A stretch of 64,000 bases of DNA from Gracilimonas sp965227785 (GTDB lineage: Bacteria > Bacteroidota > Rhodothermia > Balneolales > Balneolaceae). The stretch covers positions 1,054,001 through 1,118,000 of the forward strand of contig NZ_OZ245785.1 in the NCBI RefSeq assembly GCF_965227785.1, written 5' to 3'. A model generated the notes under the pieces. The model did no database searches. It saw only the letters and a program-made list of their open reading frames with translations, and was not told the DNA's origin. Position numbers and translations under genes: made by a program. Positions 35,797 through 44,480 of the stretch are shown here, one piece after another; the stretch's first letter is position 1; each line of letters starts with the position of its first letter.

Positions 35797-37440
35797 ATGG
35801 AAGTATTTGAACAAGTTGTAAACTGGCTAAACAACCTGGTTTGGTCAACCCCGGAACAATTTCCTATCATGGTTGTGGTGCTGTTGGGATTTGGAATCTT
35901 CATCACTCTTCGCCTTGGCTTTGTACAAATAAGACGCTTTGCCCATGGTATTAAATCTGTAATGGGAATTTATGATAACCCCGATGATACTGGTGACGTC
36001 AATCACTTCCAGGCACTCACCACCGCTCTTTCAGCAACCGTAGGTATCGGTAATATTGCCGGTGTAGCTATTGCCATCCATTATGGTGGACCGGGTGCTC
36101 TTTTCTGGATGTGGGTTACCGCTTTCTTCGGCATGGCCATTAAATATACAGAGTGTACGCTTGCTGTAAAGTATCGAATTCAAAATGCCGATGGTTCGGT
36201 GTCTGGTGGTCCTATGTATTATATCGAGAAAGGGCTCGGTTCTAACTGGAAATGGCTGGCCGTCTTTTTTGCAGCCATGGCCGTAATCTGTTCATTCCTT
36301 ACCGGTAATGCCGTACAGGCCAATACCGTTGCTGACACCATGTATAGTACCTTCCAGATCCCAAGCTGGGCTTCCGGATTGTTTACCGCTACTTTTGTAG
36401 GTATCGTGATTGTAGGTGGTATCAAGCGTATCGGGCAGGTTACCTCTCGCCTGATGCCTATTATGGCCCTTATTTATGTGCTGGGTGCACTTATTATTCT
36501 TGCCATCAATGCAGATGACGTCATCCCTGCTTTCGGAACCATCTTTACTTCTGCCTTTACTCCTGAAGCCGGACTTTTCGGTGTAGGTTCAGGATTATTC
36601 CTTACCACCCTGGTTTGGGGTATTAAACGAGGTTTATTCTCTAATGAGGCCGGTCAGGGTTCAGCCCCAATTGCTCACGGTGCTGCAAAAACAGAAGAAC
36701 CTGTTCGTGAAGGTGTGGTAGCACTCCTTGAACCGTTTATTGATACGATTGTTGTTTGTACTATGACCGGACTTGTGATTGTAAGTACCGGAGTATGGGA
36801 AGATCGTCACAATATGGTTTATGAGCCAGGTAACAGTAACAATGCCGTTGAAATTACCGACGGAAGTAATACCTTGATTATTGAGGATGGCGAACCTGTT
36901 AACGGTACCGTTGAGAGAAATGACTTCGCTACCGGTAAGTTCTTTATTGATGAAGATCAGACTACTGCCTTCTCAGGAACACTTGTGATGGTAGACGGTG
37001 TCGGTGTTTTCACCAATGAAGCCGGAGAAGAAGTAGATAATATCTACACAAGTATTATTGAAAACGGAGCCCCACTGACATCACTTGGTTTCAAGAAAGG
37101 TCTTGCGCCTATTTTCCCTTACGGAGATTATATCGTAACCATATGTGTACTCCTTTTCGGAGTCTCCACGGCCATCAGCTGGAGTTACTATGGGGATAGA
37201 TCCATACAGTATCTGGCAGGTGACAAATCCATTATTTATTATAAAGTCGTGTATCTGGGGATGCACTTTCTTGGGGCCATATTTCCGTTGGCTACGGTTT
37301 GGGCAATCGGTGATATTGCGCTTGGTTTGATGACCTTCCCGAATATCATTGCCCTGTTTGCCCTTTCAGGTTCTGTTGCTGTAGCAAGTAAGAAGTACTT
37401 CAACAAAATGGATGAGCTCGAAGCTAAAGGTGAAATTTAA
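35797..37440 (+). CDS. Sodium/alanine symporter, AGCS family
   Basis: Inner-membrane amino-acid:cation symporter, 547 residues. The signatures TALSATVGIGNIAGVA (about 70-85), FWMWVTAFFGMAIKYTE, GGPMYYIEKGLG and NEAGQGSAPIAHGAAKTEEP are all present. It is longer than usual because about 90 acidic, non-membrane residues (about 333-425, containing NAVEITDGSNTLIIEDGEPV) are inserted between two late helices. The stop is 2 bases before upp. Alanine or glycine is the likely substrate. Confidence 0.93.
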   Translation: MEVFEQVVNWLNNLVWSTPEQFPIMVVVLLGFGIFITLRLGFVQIRRFAHGIKSVMGIYDNPDDTGDVNHFQALTTALSATVGIGNIAGVAIAIHYGGPGALFWMWVTAFFGMAIKYTECTLAVKYRIQNADGSVSGGPMYYIEKGLGSNWKWLAVFFAAMAVICSFLTGNAVQANTVADTMYSTFQIPSWASGLFTATFVGIVIVGGIKRIGQVTSRLMPIMALIYVLGALIILAINADDVIPAFGTIFTSAFTPEAGLFGVGSGLFLTTLVWGIKRGLFSNEAGQGSAPIAHGAAKTEEPVREGVVALLEPFIDTIVVCTMTGLVIVSTGVWEDRHNMVYEPGNSNNAVEITDGSNTLIIEDGEPVNGTVERNDFATGKFFIDEDQTTAFSGTLVMVDGVGVFTNEAGEEVDNIYTSIIENGAPLTSLGFKKGLAPIFPYGDYIVTICVLLFGVSTAISWSYYGDRSIQYLAGDKSIIYYKVVYLGMHFLGAIFPLATVWAIGDIALGLMTFPNIIALFALSGSVAVASKKYFNKMDELEAKGEI

Positions 37441-37442
37441 AC

Positions 37443-38069
37443 ATGGAACAGGTTACTGAAATAGATCATCCGGTCGTAAAGCGGTATCTGAGTATCCTTC
37501 GTGATAAAAATACAGAGACCGCTCCCTTCCGTCGGGCTATGGGAACTATCGGAACTATCCTCGCTGCTGAGGCTCTTACCGATCTCCCGCTTCAGGAATA
37601 TGATGTAGAAACTCCAATCCAAACAGCGACCGGTTATAAGCCTGCTGCTGAAGTTTTTGTGATCCCTATCCTCCGGGCCGGATTAAGCCTGGTGGATGGC
37701 ATCATAAGCTTTATGCCCGATGCTAAAGTCGGGCACATTGGAGTGTACAGAGACGAAGAAAGCCACGAGCCGGTAAACTATTATCATAATTTTCCCGGCG
37801 GCTTAAAAGGAGCATATACACTTGTTGTTGACCCCATGCTTGCCACCGGAGGAAGTGGTTCACACGCCATCAAATTCCTGAAAGAGAACGGAGCAGATAA
37901 CATTCGGTTTGTATCGCTGATTTCAGCACCTGAGGGTATCAAGCGGCTTCGAAATGACCATCCAGACGTTCCTATTATCACTGCGGCTATCGATGAAAAG
38001 CTGAATGAGAATGCCTTTATTGTTCCCGGACTCGGAGATGCCGGTGACCGCTATTTTGGCACTCTGTAA
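37443..38069 (+). CDS. upp: Uracil phosphoribosyltransferase
   Basis: Pyrimidine salvage enzyme: uracil + PRPP to UMP. The 208 residues carry the family's N-terminal HPVVKRYLSILRDKNTE, PILRAGLSLVDGI, the PRPP loop VVDPMLATGGSGS (Asp131 region) and the uracil-binding C-terminus ENAFIVPGLGDAGDRYFGT. It is tightly spaced after the symporter, which suggests one transcript. Confidence 0.96.
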   Translation: MEQVTEIDHPVVKRYLSILRDKNTETAPFRRAMGTIGTILAAEALTDLPLQEYDVETPIQTATGYKPAAEVFVIPILRAGLSLVDGIISFMPDAKVGHIGVYRDEESHEPVNYYHNFPGGLKGAYTLVVDPMLATGGSGSHAIKFLKENGADNIRFVSLISAPEGIKRLRNDHPDVPIITAAIDEKLNENAFIVPGLGDAGDRYFGTL

Positions 38070-38125
38070 ATCTCCGCAAGCATCGGCTGGCAGACAATAG
38101 CTACAGCTTAAACCGTTATCAGTAC

Positions 38126-38680
38126 ATGAAGATTACCCACTTGTCCATACTGCTTATCATGCTGATGCTATCCGGTTATGGGTGTGGCGAACTCACCGAG
38201 TTTGAAAATAAACAAGTCCGGGAAGCTCTGAGTGATTCCCTGTTCACCACCACCGAAAGCTGGGGAATTAATATGGAGATTATGGAAAACGGGAAGCTTA
38301 AGTTGAAGCTATCCGGAACTTATGCTTCTTCCATCAAAAACGAGAATCAAAATATCACCAAAATTTCAGGTCCGGTTTACATCGAAATATTTGATGAGCA
38401 AGGGAAGCCTGACACTTATGTTTACACAGACAGTGCGGTTCATCTTCCCGATAAATCTGCTTTCGAGATGTTTGGAAGCGTACGTGTAAATGCACCAGAG
38501 GGCAAAAAATTGCGTTCTGAATATCTAAAATGGGAACGACTTAAGGACCGGGTAAGTACTCCGGAATTTGTCATATTCATTTCCCCGCCCGACAGTATTG
38601 CTGCGGAAGGTTTCTTTGGAGATTCAGACCTCACCAATTATACCCTGAATGAAGGCGGCGGACGTGCAGTCATCGATTAG
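38126..38680 (+). CDS. lptC: LPS export periplasmic protein LptC
   Basis: Component of the Lpt bridge that carries LPS from the inner to the outer membrane. The 184 residues have an N-terminal hydrophobic segment ending in a lipobox-like GYGC (Cys20), then a beta-jellyroll of LptC type (TYASSIKNENQNITKISGPVYIEIFDEQG, DSAVHLPDKSAFEMFGSVRV). A lipid anchor instead of a transmembrane helix is common in Bacteroidota. Followed 36 bases later by an OstA-like gene. Confidence 0.85.
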   Translation: MKITHLSILLIMLMLSGYGCGELTEFENKQVREALSDSLFTTTESWGINMEIMENGKLKLKLSGTYASSIKNENQNITKISGPVYIEIFDEQGKPDTYVYTDSAVHLPDKSAFEMFGSVRVNAPEGKKLRSEYLKWERLKDRVSTPEFVIFISPPDSIAAEGFFGDSDLTNYTLNEGGGRAVID

Positions 38681-38716
38681 GTATATTCTAATACATCGTA
38701 ATTGTATATTCGGTTC

Positions 38717-40132
38717 ATGAATAAATTTCTCCCTTCTCTTAACACTCAGGTTTGCGCCCTTGTGCTTATTGCAGGGCTTTTTCTGCAGCCGTTATCGGTA
38801 TCTGGTCAAAGTGTTGTCAACATCGAATCTTTTAGCAGAGCGGTTGGTGCCACCTTAGATGGCGAACAAATTCAGAAATTGTATAACGCCCGTCTCACCA
38901 CAGGAAACATCGAGATGGTTTGTGACAGTGCCTGGCGATTTATAAACAGAAATGAAATTCGTGCTTTTGGAAACATCCAAATTGAAACTCCGGATGAGAC
39001 CATCTGGAGTGATACTCTGTATTACTACACTAACCGCGACCTGAGTTTACTGCGGGGGCGAGTGATCATCATGCAGGACAGTACCACACTTTTCGGCAAG
39101 AGAGTGGACTATAATTTCTTCACTAAGGTCGCCTATTTTGATAATGGCATTCGGCTGGAAGATCAGGATGGAACGCTGATTGCAGAACGTGGTACTTATT
39201 TTCAAAACCAGGACAGTGCAATCTTCAAAGGGAATGTGCAGTTATCTGATTCTGCTCAGTACGCCGAAGGAGACAGTTTATTCATCAATCGATCCACTCA
39301 ATACCTGCAACTGTATGATAATATTTTTGTAGCCGACAGTACCAACAACGGCACCCTGACCGGCGATTATCTGGAGGCTGATTCCACCGGCAGGCGCTTC
39401 GTGGATGGCAATGGATATATGCGAAAAATCAGTTCTGATACTACGGATACCACCCACATTTTTGGTGATCTGCTGTTGCTGTTGGAACAGGACTCAACCA
39501 ACCTTATTCGTGGATATGAAAACGTCAGGGTTTGGTCCCGTAAATTCTCATCCGTTTCTGACACCCTTTTATATGATTCCTCTACAGAGGTTTTTGAACT
39601 TATATCACATCCCATTGCCTGGCATGATAATATTCAGCTTACCGGCCCATATATCTCTGTTCAAATGGACAGCAATGAAGTTCGACAGTTAAAATCATAC
39701 CATAAAACCATCGCTGTACAGGAAGACAGTGCCACGGGGCGCTTACACCAAATAAAAGGGGACACATTGATTGCCAACTTTACGGATGGAAATATTTCAC
39801 GTATTAGAATTTATCCAAACAGCCAGGTTTTATATCACACCAAAAATGAAGCTGATGAACCAGACGGGGCTGTGGAATATTCATCCCCGCAAACGGTGAT
39901 GTACTTCAGTAAAGGAGAATTGCAACGTGTGGTAGCCGGTAAGAATGATGGCTATTTCTTCGAAGAATTTACTGGTTTGGCCAACCGTAAGTTAGACGGT
40001 TTTTCCTGGAACCCGGAGCGTCGCCCACAGCGTCCGGATTCCGAAGTTGTCCCCCGCTTCCCTCCCGTACCAAAAAAACGGCCTTTTGAATTGCCTCGAA
40101 GATACCTGGAGTACATCAGCACGAAAAACTAA
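38717..40132 (+). CDS. OstA-like (LptA/LptD-N domain) periplasmic protein
   Basis: A 471-residue exported protein made of repeated LptA-type strand units (for example ETIWSDTLYYYTNRDLSLLRGRVIIMQDSTTLFGKRVDYN and GTLIAERGTYFQNQDSAIFKGNVQLSDSAQY). It should form the beta-jellyroll LPS bridge with LptC. I chose the ATG at 38717, which gives a clean signal peptide ending VSGQ; a TTG at 38702 would add five residues. The C-terminus is Pro/Arg rich. Its large size versus E. coli LptA is typical for this phylum. Confidence 0.85.
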   Translation: MNKFLPSLNTQVCALVLIAGLFLQPLSVSGQSVVNIESFSRAVGATLDGEQIQKLYNARLTTGNIEMVCDSAWRFINRNEIRAFGNIQIETPDETIWSDTLYYYTNRDLSLLRGRVIIMQDSTTLFGKRVDYNFFTKVAYFDNGIRLEDQDGTLIAERGTYFQNQDSAIFKGNVQLSDSAQYAEGDSLFINRSTQYLQLYDNIFVADSTNNGTLTGDYLEADSTGRRFVDGNGYMRKISSDTTDTTHIFGDLLLLLEQDSTNLIRGYENVRVWSRKFSSVSDTLLYDSSTEVFELISHPIAWHDNIQLTGPYISVQMDSNEVRQLKSYHKTIAVQEDSATGRLHQIKGDTLIANFTDGNISRIRIYPNSQVLYHTKNEADEPDGAVEYSSPQTVMYFSKGELQRVVAGKNDGYFFEEFTGLANRKLDGFSWNPERRPQRPDSEVVPRFPPVPKKRPFELPRRYLEYISTKN

Positions 40133-40287
40133 ATTCGGTTTTCAGCTTTTCAAGCTATAGATCTGCAGACTGTTTCTTATATCTCAGTCCAGTAATAATT
40201 TAAACCCGGAATTGAATACCAGGCATTTTCTGGCATAGATTCATCACTGCCGCTCTGAATGACTTGTAATACTGAATAAGTAAACCA

Positions 40288-40332
40288 GGAACACTTCAAT
40301 GTTAAATGTTCAGTGTTCCTTGTTCAATGTTC
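40288..40332. repeat. Five-fold heptamer run with a hairpin, next to the EF-G-like stop
   Basis: Five units in exact 7-base phase: AATGTTA, AATGTTC, AGTGTTC, CTTGTTC, AATGTTC (40298-40332). GGAACACT (40288-40295) pairs with AGTGTTCC (40312-40319). It ends 1 base before the stop codon of the minus-strand GTPase gene. Confidence 0.65.
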
Positions 40333-40333
40333 A

Positions 40334-42460
40334 TCAAGCTTCCTGAAGCTCCAGATTCTGCTCAACCACTCTTTTCTGAACATCATGCGGAACCTGGGCA
40401 TAGTGTGAAAACTCCCGCGTATAGGTAGCACTTCCCTGCGTCATGGATTTCAGTCGGGTTGAATAGTGATCCAGCTCTTCCAGCGGCACGTGGGCTTTTA
40501 TCTTCTGGATAGACCCTTCTCCATCCATACCCTGGATCTGGCCGCGACGGGTGCTAAGGTCGCTCATCACATCCCCCATAAAATCAGACGGAACGGTAAC
40601 TTCGATTTCGTAAACCGGCTCCATCAGCTGAGGGTTAGCTTTCATAAATCCATCCCTGAATGCCATACGGGCTGCCGTTTTGAACGCAGCTTCATTGGAA
40701 TCCACCGAATGCATTGAGCCATCAAAAACGGAAACCCGGATGTCACGGGCGCGGCAGCCACTCATCGGGCCGTTCTCCATTTTCTCCATTACGCCTTTTA
40801 GTATAGCCGGCATAAACCGGTTATCAATCACACCACCTACAATACAATTCTGGAACACCAGCTTGCCGCCCCAGTTCAGTTCATGCTCCTGCACATCCCT
40901 CACCTTTAGGTCGCCCGGTGTTGACATTCCTTCCGTATATGGTTCAATCAAAAGATGAACTTCTGCAAACTGCCCTGCTCCACCCGATTGTTTTTTATGC
41001 TTGTAATGAGATCGTACTCCTTTCGTAATGGTTTCCCGGTAGGGAATTTTGGGAGTTATGAATTCCACATCCAGCTTGAACCGATTCTTTAGTTGATCTT
41101 CGATCACGGCCAGATGCTCTTCTCCCTGGCCGTGAATAATGACCTGAAGGAGCTCCTGGCTGTGTTCAATCACCACAGAAGGATCTTCCCGGTGAATCTG
41201 ATGCAGTGCGTGACCCAGTTTATCCTCCTCTCCTTCCTTCTTCAGCTTCACAGCCGTTCGGATGGTTGTAGGCGGGAATTCAATACCCTGAAGTTTAATT
41301 TCATGTCCTTTTTCATGGAGGGTGTCGTTAACTTCTCCATCCTTCAGTTTCACCACAGCCCCGATGTCGCCGGTCTGAATTTCACTGATCTCGATACGTT
41401 TATGCCCTTCCGTCAGGAATAAACTCCCCAAACGCACCGATGAATCATTTGAGCTGTTAATCAAATCCATTCCCGGGCGGATGGAACCTCCATACGTTTT
41501 GAAATAGATCAAATCGCCCACATGAGACTCGGAATGCGTTTTGAATAAAAACATTACAGGTTTACCATCCGGATCTAATTCAAAAACTTCACCATCTTCC
41601 GTTTTCGGAGGGTTACCTTCTAATGGATTTGGAGCTACATCATCGAGGAACCCCATTACCCGGCCGGTTCCCATATTCTTGGCCGCGCAGTTTACAAACA
41701 ATGGGAATATCTGTCCGTTTACCAGCGAGATATGTAACCCTTTCTGCATTTGTTCTTCATCAAGTTCACCCTGATCAAAATAGATGTCCATCAGGGTTTC
41801 GTCATTTTCTGCAATGGTTTCCACCAACTCCTGATGGAGCTGCTGAGCACGTGCTTGTTGGGATTCCGGAATTGGCAGTTTATCCGGTTTCCCCCCTTTT
41901 TCAGGAAATTCATACATCGTCATTCGAAGTACATCGATAATTGCATGGAAGTCAGGTCCCTCACTAAATGGATACTGAACTACAGTCACTTCGCGCCCAA
42001 AATGCTCTTTGGCTTCCTCAACCGTTTTCCAGAAATCAGACTGATCGGTATCCGGTTTATTCACTACAAACATGGAAGGCACGCTGTATTTCTGCACGTA
42101 TTTCCAGAGTGAATCTGTAGCTGTTTCTACCCCTTGCTCAGAATTCAATACAAAAATAGCGGTATCAGCAATTCGGACGGCCCCGGCAACTTCCCCGATA
42201 TAGTCTGATGTTCCGGGGGTATCGATAAGATTAATTTTATGGCCCCGCCAGTCCAGGTTCATGAAAGAAGAGAAAATGGATTTCTGCTTCTCCTTCTCCA
42301 AATTATGATAATCGGAGATCGTATTCTTTTCTTCTATCGATCCTCGTCGGTTAATGGCTCCGGCTTCGAAAAGCATCGTTTCGGCTAACGTTGTTTTTCC
42401 GGAGCCAGAATGCCCCAGCAGAACAACATTACGGATACGGGTAGGATTATAAACTTTCAT
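40334..42460 (-). CDS. Elongation factor G-like translational GTPase
   Basis: A 708-residue EF-G homologue of the EF-G-like (FusA2-type) branch. G1 is GHSGSGKTT (16-24), G3 is DTPGTSDY (80-87) and G4 is NKPD (134-137). The canonical EF-G sequence DTPGH has His after the Gly; here it is Thr84. Domains II-V follow (the domain IV stretch has GGAGQFAEVHLLIEP). I start at ATG 42460, which has AAAGGA just upstream; an ATG at 42484 has no such site. The role may be ribosome-related but not general translocation. It is not near str-operon genes. Confidence 0.88.
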   Translation of the reverse strand: MKVYNPTRIRNVVLLGHSGSGKTTLAETMLFEAGAINRRGSIEEKNTISDYHNLEKEKQKSIFSSFMNLDWRGHKINLIDTPGTSDYIGEVAGAVRIADTAIFVLNSEQGVETATDSLWKYVQKYSVPSMFVVNKPDTDQSDFWKTVEEAKEHFGREVTVVQYPFSEGPDFHAIIDVLRMTMYEFPEKGGKPDKLPIPESQQARAQQLHQELVETIAENDETLMDIYFDQGELDEEQMQKGLHISLVNGQIFPLFVNCAAKNMGTGRVMGFLDDVAPNPLEGNPPKTEDGEVFELDPDGKPVMFLFKTHSESHVGDLIYFKTYGGSIRPGMDLINSSNDSSVRLGSLFLTEGHKRIEISEIQTGDIGAVVKLKDGEVNDTLHEKGHEIKLQGIEFPPTTIRTAVKLKKEGEEDKLGHALHQIHREDPSVVIEHSQELLQVIIHGQGEEHLAVIEDQLKNRFKLDVEFITPKIPYRETITKGVRSHYKHKKQSGGAGQFAEVHLLIEPYTEGMSTPGDLKVRDVQEHELNWGGKLVFQNCIVGGVIDNRFMPAILKGVMEKMENGPMSGCRARDIRVSVFDGSMHSVDSNEAAFKTAARMAFRDGFMKANPQLMEPVYEIEVTVPSDFMGDVMSDLSTRRGQIQGMDGEGSIQKIKAHVPLEELDHYSTRLKSMTQGSATYTREFSHYAQVPHDVQKRVVEQNLELQEA

Positions 42461-42498
42461 GGTGATTCCTTTCTTTTTTATCAACTGCTTCTAAACCT

Positions 42499-42544
42499 CT
42501 AAAACACCAAATAATTAATTACTTTTAGTGTCTTGGTGCTTTAG
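42499..42544. repeat. Imperfect 11-base inverted repeat of the micro-repeat type
   Basis: CTAAAACACCA (42499-42509) pairs with TGGTGCTTTAG (42534-42544) with one mismatch; the right side reads as loose TAGTGTCT-TGGTGCTT units. It sits in the divergent region between the GTPase and asparaginase genes. Confidence 0.45.
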
Positions 42545-42555
42545 CAGCAAAATTT

Positions 42556-42576
42556 CTGCTATGTTTGTTATAGCAG
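42556..42576. promoter_or_regulatory. Perfect 7-base palindrome in the divergent region
   Basis: CTGCTAT-gtttgtt-ATAGCAG, 7+7+7 bases, between the divergent GTPase and ansA genes. Possibly an operator or leader stem. Confidence 0.35.
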
Positions 42577-42690
42577 CTTAACTTGTAAAAAAGCGCGACC
42601 AGCTTTTGCGCCACAAAATCAATGAACAGTACCCATTCTTTTGAACAGAATGTGAAGATCAAAAATAAACGGAGTCACGAATAAATCAAC

Positions 42691-43680
42691 ATGAAAAAGA
42701 TTTTATTAATACAGACCGGGGGAACCATTGCCATGAACGCCAAAGGAGCAGGTGTTGAGCTGGATCCGGAGCGATGGTCAAAAGTGTTGTATGAAGAGAT
42801 TCCCGAGCTAAATGAAATTGCTGAGATTATAACCTTTCCTTTGTTTTTTGAAGACAGTTCTGATTTGAATGCCTCCCATTGGGTGAAGCTGGCCGGTTGT
42901 ATTGAAGAAAATTATGATGAATTCGATGGTTTTGTGATTCTGCATGGAACCGACACCATGGCGTATTCTGCATCGGCGCTCAGCTTTGGATTGAAGAATC
43001 TGGGTAAACCGGTGATCTTTACGGGGTCGCAGTTGCCCATGAGTACCATCCGCAGTGATGCCCGGCGGAACCTCGTAAATGCCATCGAACTTGCTACTAT
43101 GGACTTTAAGGAAGTCGGGATTTGCTTTAACGATGCCCTTTATCGGGGAAACCGGGCCACCAAACTAAGTATTGGTGATTTTGATGCGTTCGGCACTCCA
43201 AACTTCTCACCCCTTGCTGATATAGGCATTCAGATTGAAGCTTTGGTTCAGGACCAATTTATAGATGGTGGTTTTGAGAACGTAGCCAATTACACTGATG
43301 AAGTGTTTGTACTCACGGCTCACCCCAACCTCAACCCTGAACTGTTAATGGACCTGAAACTGGATAAAGTCAAAGCCGTCATTCTGCGGGCATTCGGAAG
43401 CGGCAATTTCTGCGTGAAAGGCGAAAAAAGCCTGCTTCCTTTTCTGGATAAGTGCAGAGAGCAGGATGTAATTGTTGCCATTGTCTCCCAAGCCGATTAC
43501 GATTCGGTCGATCTCACCCAATATTCAGCCGGACGTGCAGCTTTAGAACATGGAGCCATCAGCGGAAATGATCTAACCCTGGAAGCCGCCGTCACCAAAC
43601 TCATGTTTTTATTAGCACATTACGATTCCAAAACCGATATTGAAGAGCGTTTCCAGCAGTCGCTGGCCGGGGAACTGTAA
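42691..43680 (+). CDS. ansA: Type I asparaginase
   Basis: Hydrolyses L-asparagine to aspartate and ammonia in the cytoplasm. The two catalytic Thr motifs are QTGGTIAMN (Thr12) and LHGTDTMAYSAS (about 86-96), and the Lys/Asp-bearing segment STIRSDARRNLVNA follows. 329 residues and no signal peptide fit the cytosolic AnsA type. A large hairpin begins right after the stop. Confidence 0.94.
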   Translation: MKKILLIQTGGTIAMNAKGAGVELDPERWSKVLYEEIPELNEIAEIITFPLFFEDSSDLNASHWVKLAGCIEENYDEFDGFVILHGTDTMAYSASALSFGLKNLGKPVIFTGSQLPMSTIRSDARRNLVNAIELATMDFKEVGICFNDALYRGNRATKLSIGDFDAFGTPNFSPLADIGIQIEALVQDQFIDGGFENVANYTDEVFVLTAHPNLNPELLMDLKLDKVKAVILRAFGSGNFCVKGEKSLLPFLDKCREQDVIVAIVSQADYDSVDLTQYSAGRAALEHGAISGNDLTLEAAVTKLMFLLAHYDSKTDIEERFQQSLAGEL

Positions 43681-43757
43681 CAGGTGTTAGGTACTGAGGG
43701 GCAAGGTTTTAGCCCCTCAAAACCTAACACCTGAAACCTTGCACCTAACACCTATCA
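43681..43757. repeat. Strong compound hairpin built from AGGTGTT/ACCT heptamers
   Basis: It fills the whole gap between ansA and the exonuclease gene. A perfect 12-base stem CAGGTGTTAGGT (43681-43692) / ACCTAACACCTG (43722-43733) is continued after a small internal loop by GAGGGGC (43696-43702) / GCCCCTC (43712-43718). The rest reads GAAACCT-TGCACCT-AACACCT in 7-base phase. It could end ansA transcription or process the mRNA. Confidence 0.75.
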
Positions 43758-43758
43758 C

Positions 43759-44475
43759 ATGTTTTTCATTTTTGATGTAGAAACCGTTCCGGATTTTGAC
43801 TTCATACGCCGGGTACTGAATGACTCGGATTCTGACCAAGAACTGTTACTGGAAAAGGCGAGTGAAGAATTAGCCCGAAATAAATCAGGCTTTCTTCCTC
43901 CTATGTATCACCGAATGGTTTCCTGGGTTGGGCTTTGGATTGAAAATACCGGTGGCCCCAAACAAAAAGTGGCCTGGAGTGGCGAGGATGAGAAAGAAGG
44001 CCTCAAGCAGATTTTCGATGCCATTGGCACATACAAAGATTTCGGGTTGATTCACCACAATGGAAAAGGCTTCGATATTCCCGTGCTCACTTACCGCGCG
44101 ATGAAGCACGGACTACAGATGCCGGTTCGCATGCACGATTATGATATCCGCTACCGCTACAGCCGTCACAATGTAGATCTGGTAGATGAGTTCAGTAATT
44201 ACGGAGCCAGCTCGTGGCCCAAACTGAAACATTTGGGACAACTCATTGGCATTCCCTTCAAACAAACCGGAGAAGGAAACGAGGTATTGGCAATGTTCCA
44301 AAGAGGTGAACTCGACCTTATCGAGCACTACTGCTATGAAGACGTGATGGCCACCTATATTGTTTGGCTGTATCACCAGTTTACAGCCGGGCATATTCCT
44401 GAGGACCAGTTCAACAACCTTAAAGACCGGGCAATGAGTAAGCTTGAGGAGATACAGTCCGGCCCACCTGGTTAG
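43759..44475 (+). CDS. Predicted 3'-5' exonuclease, DnaQ/PolB-like fold
   Basis: A 238-residue stand-alone exonuclease. The DEDD motifs are visible: DVETVPDF at the start (Asp5, Glu7), HHNGKGFDIPVL mid-protein, and DLVDEFSNYG / YCYEDVMATYIVWLYH near the end. The pattern resembles the PolB-like predicted exonuclease family rather than DnaQ. No polymerase domain is attached. The substrate (DNA or RNA) is unknown. It ends 5 bases before the convergent oxidoreductase gene. Confidence 0.85.
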   Translation: MFFIFDVETVPDFDFIRRVLNDSDSDQELLLEKASEELARNKSGFLPPMYHRMVSWVGLWIENTGGPKQKVAWSGEDEKEGLKQIFDAIGTYKDFGLIHHNGKGFDIPVLTYRAMKHGLQMPVRMHDYDIRYRYSRHNVDLVDEFSNYGASSWPKLKHLGQLIGIPFKQTGEGNEVLAMFQRGELDLIEHYCYEDVMATYIVWLYHQFTAGHIPEDQFNNLKDRAMSKLEEIQSGPPG

Positions 44476-44480
44476 ATAGA

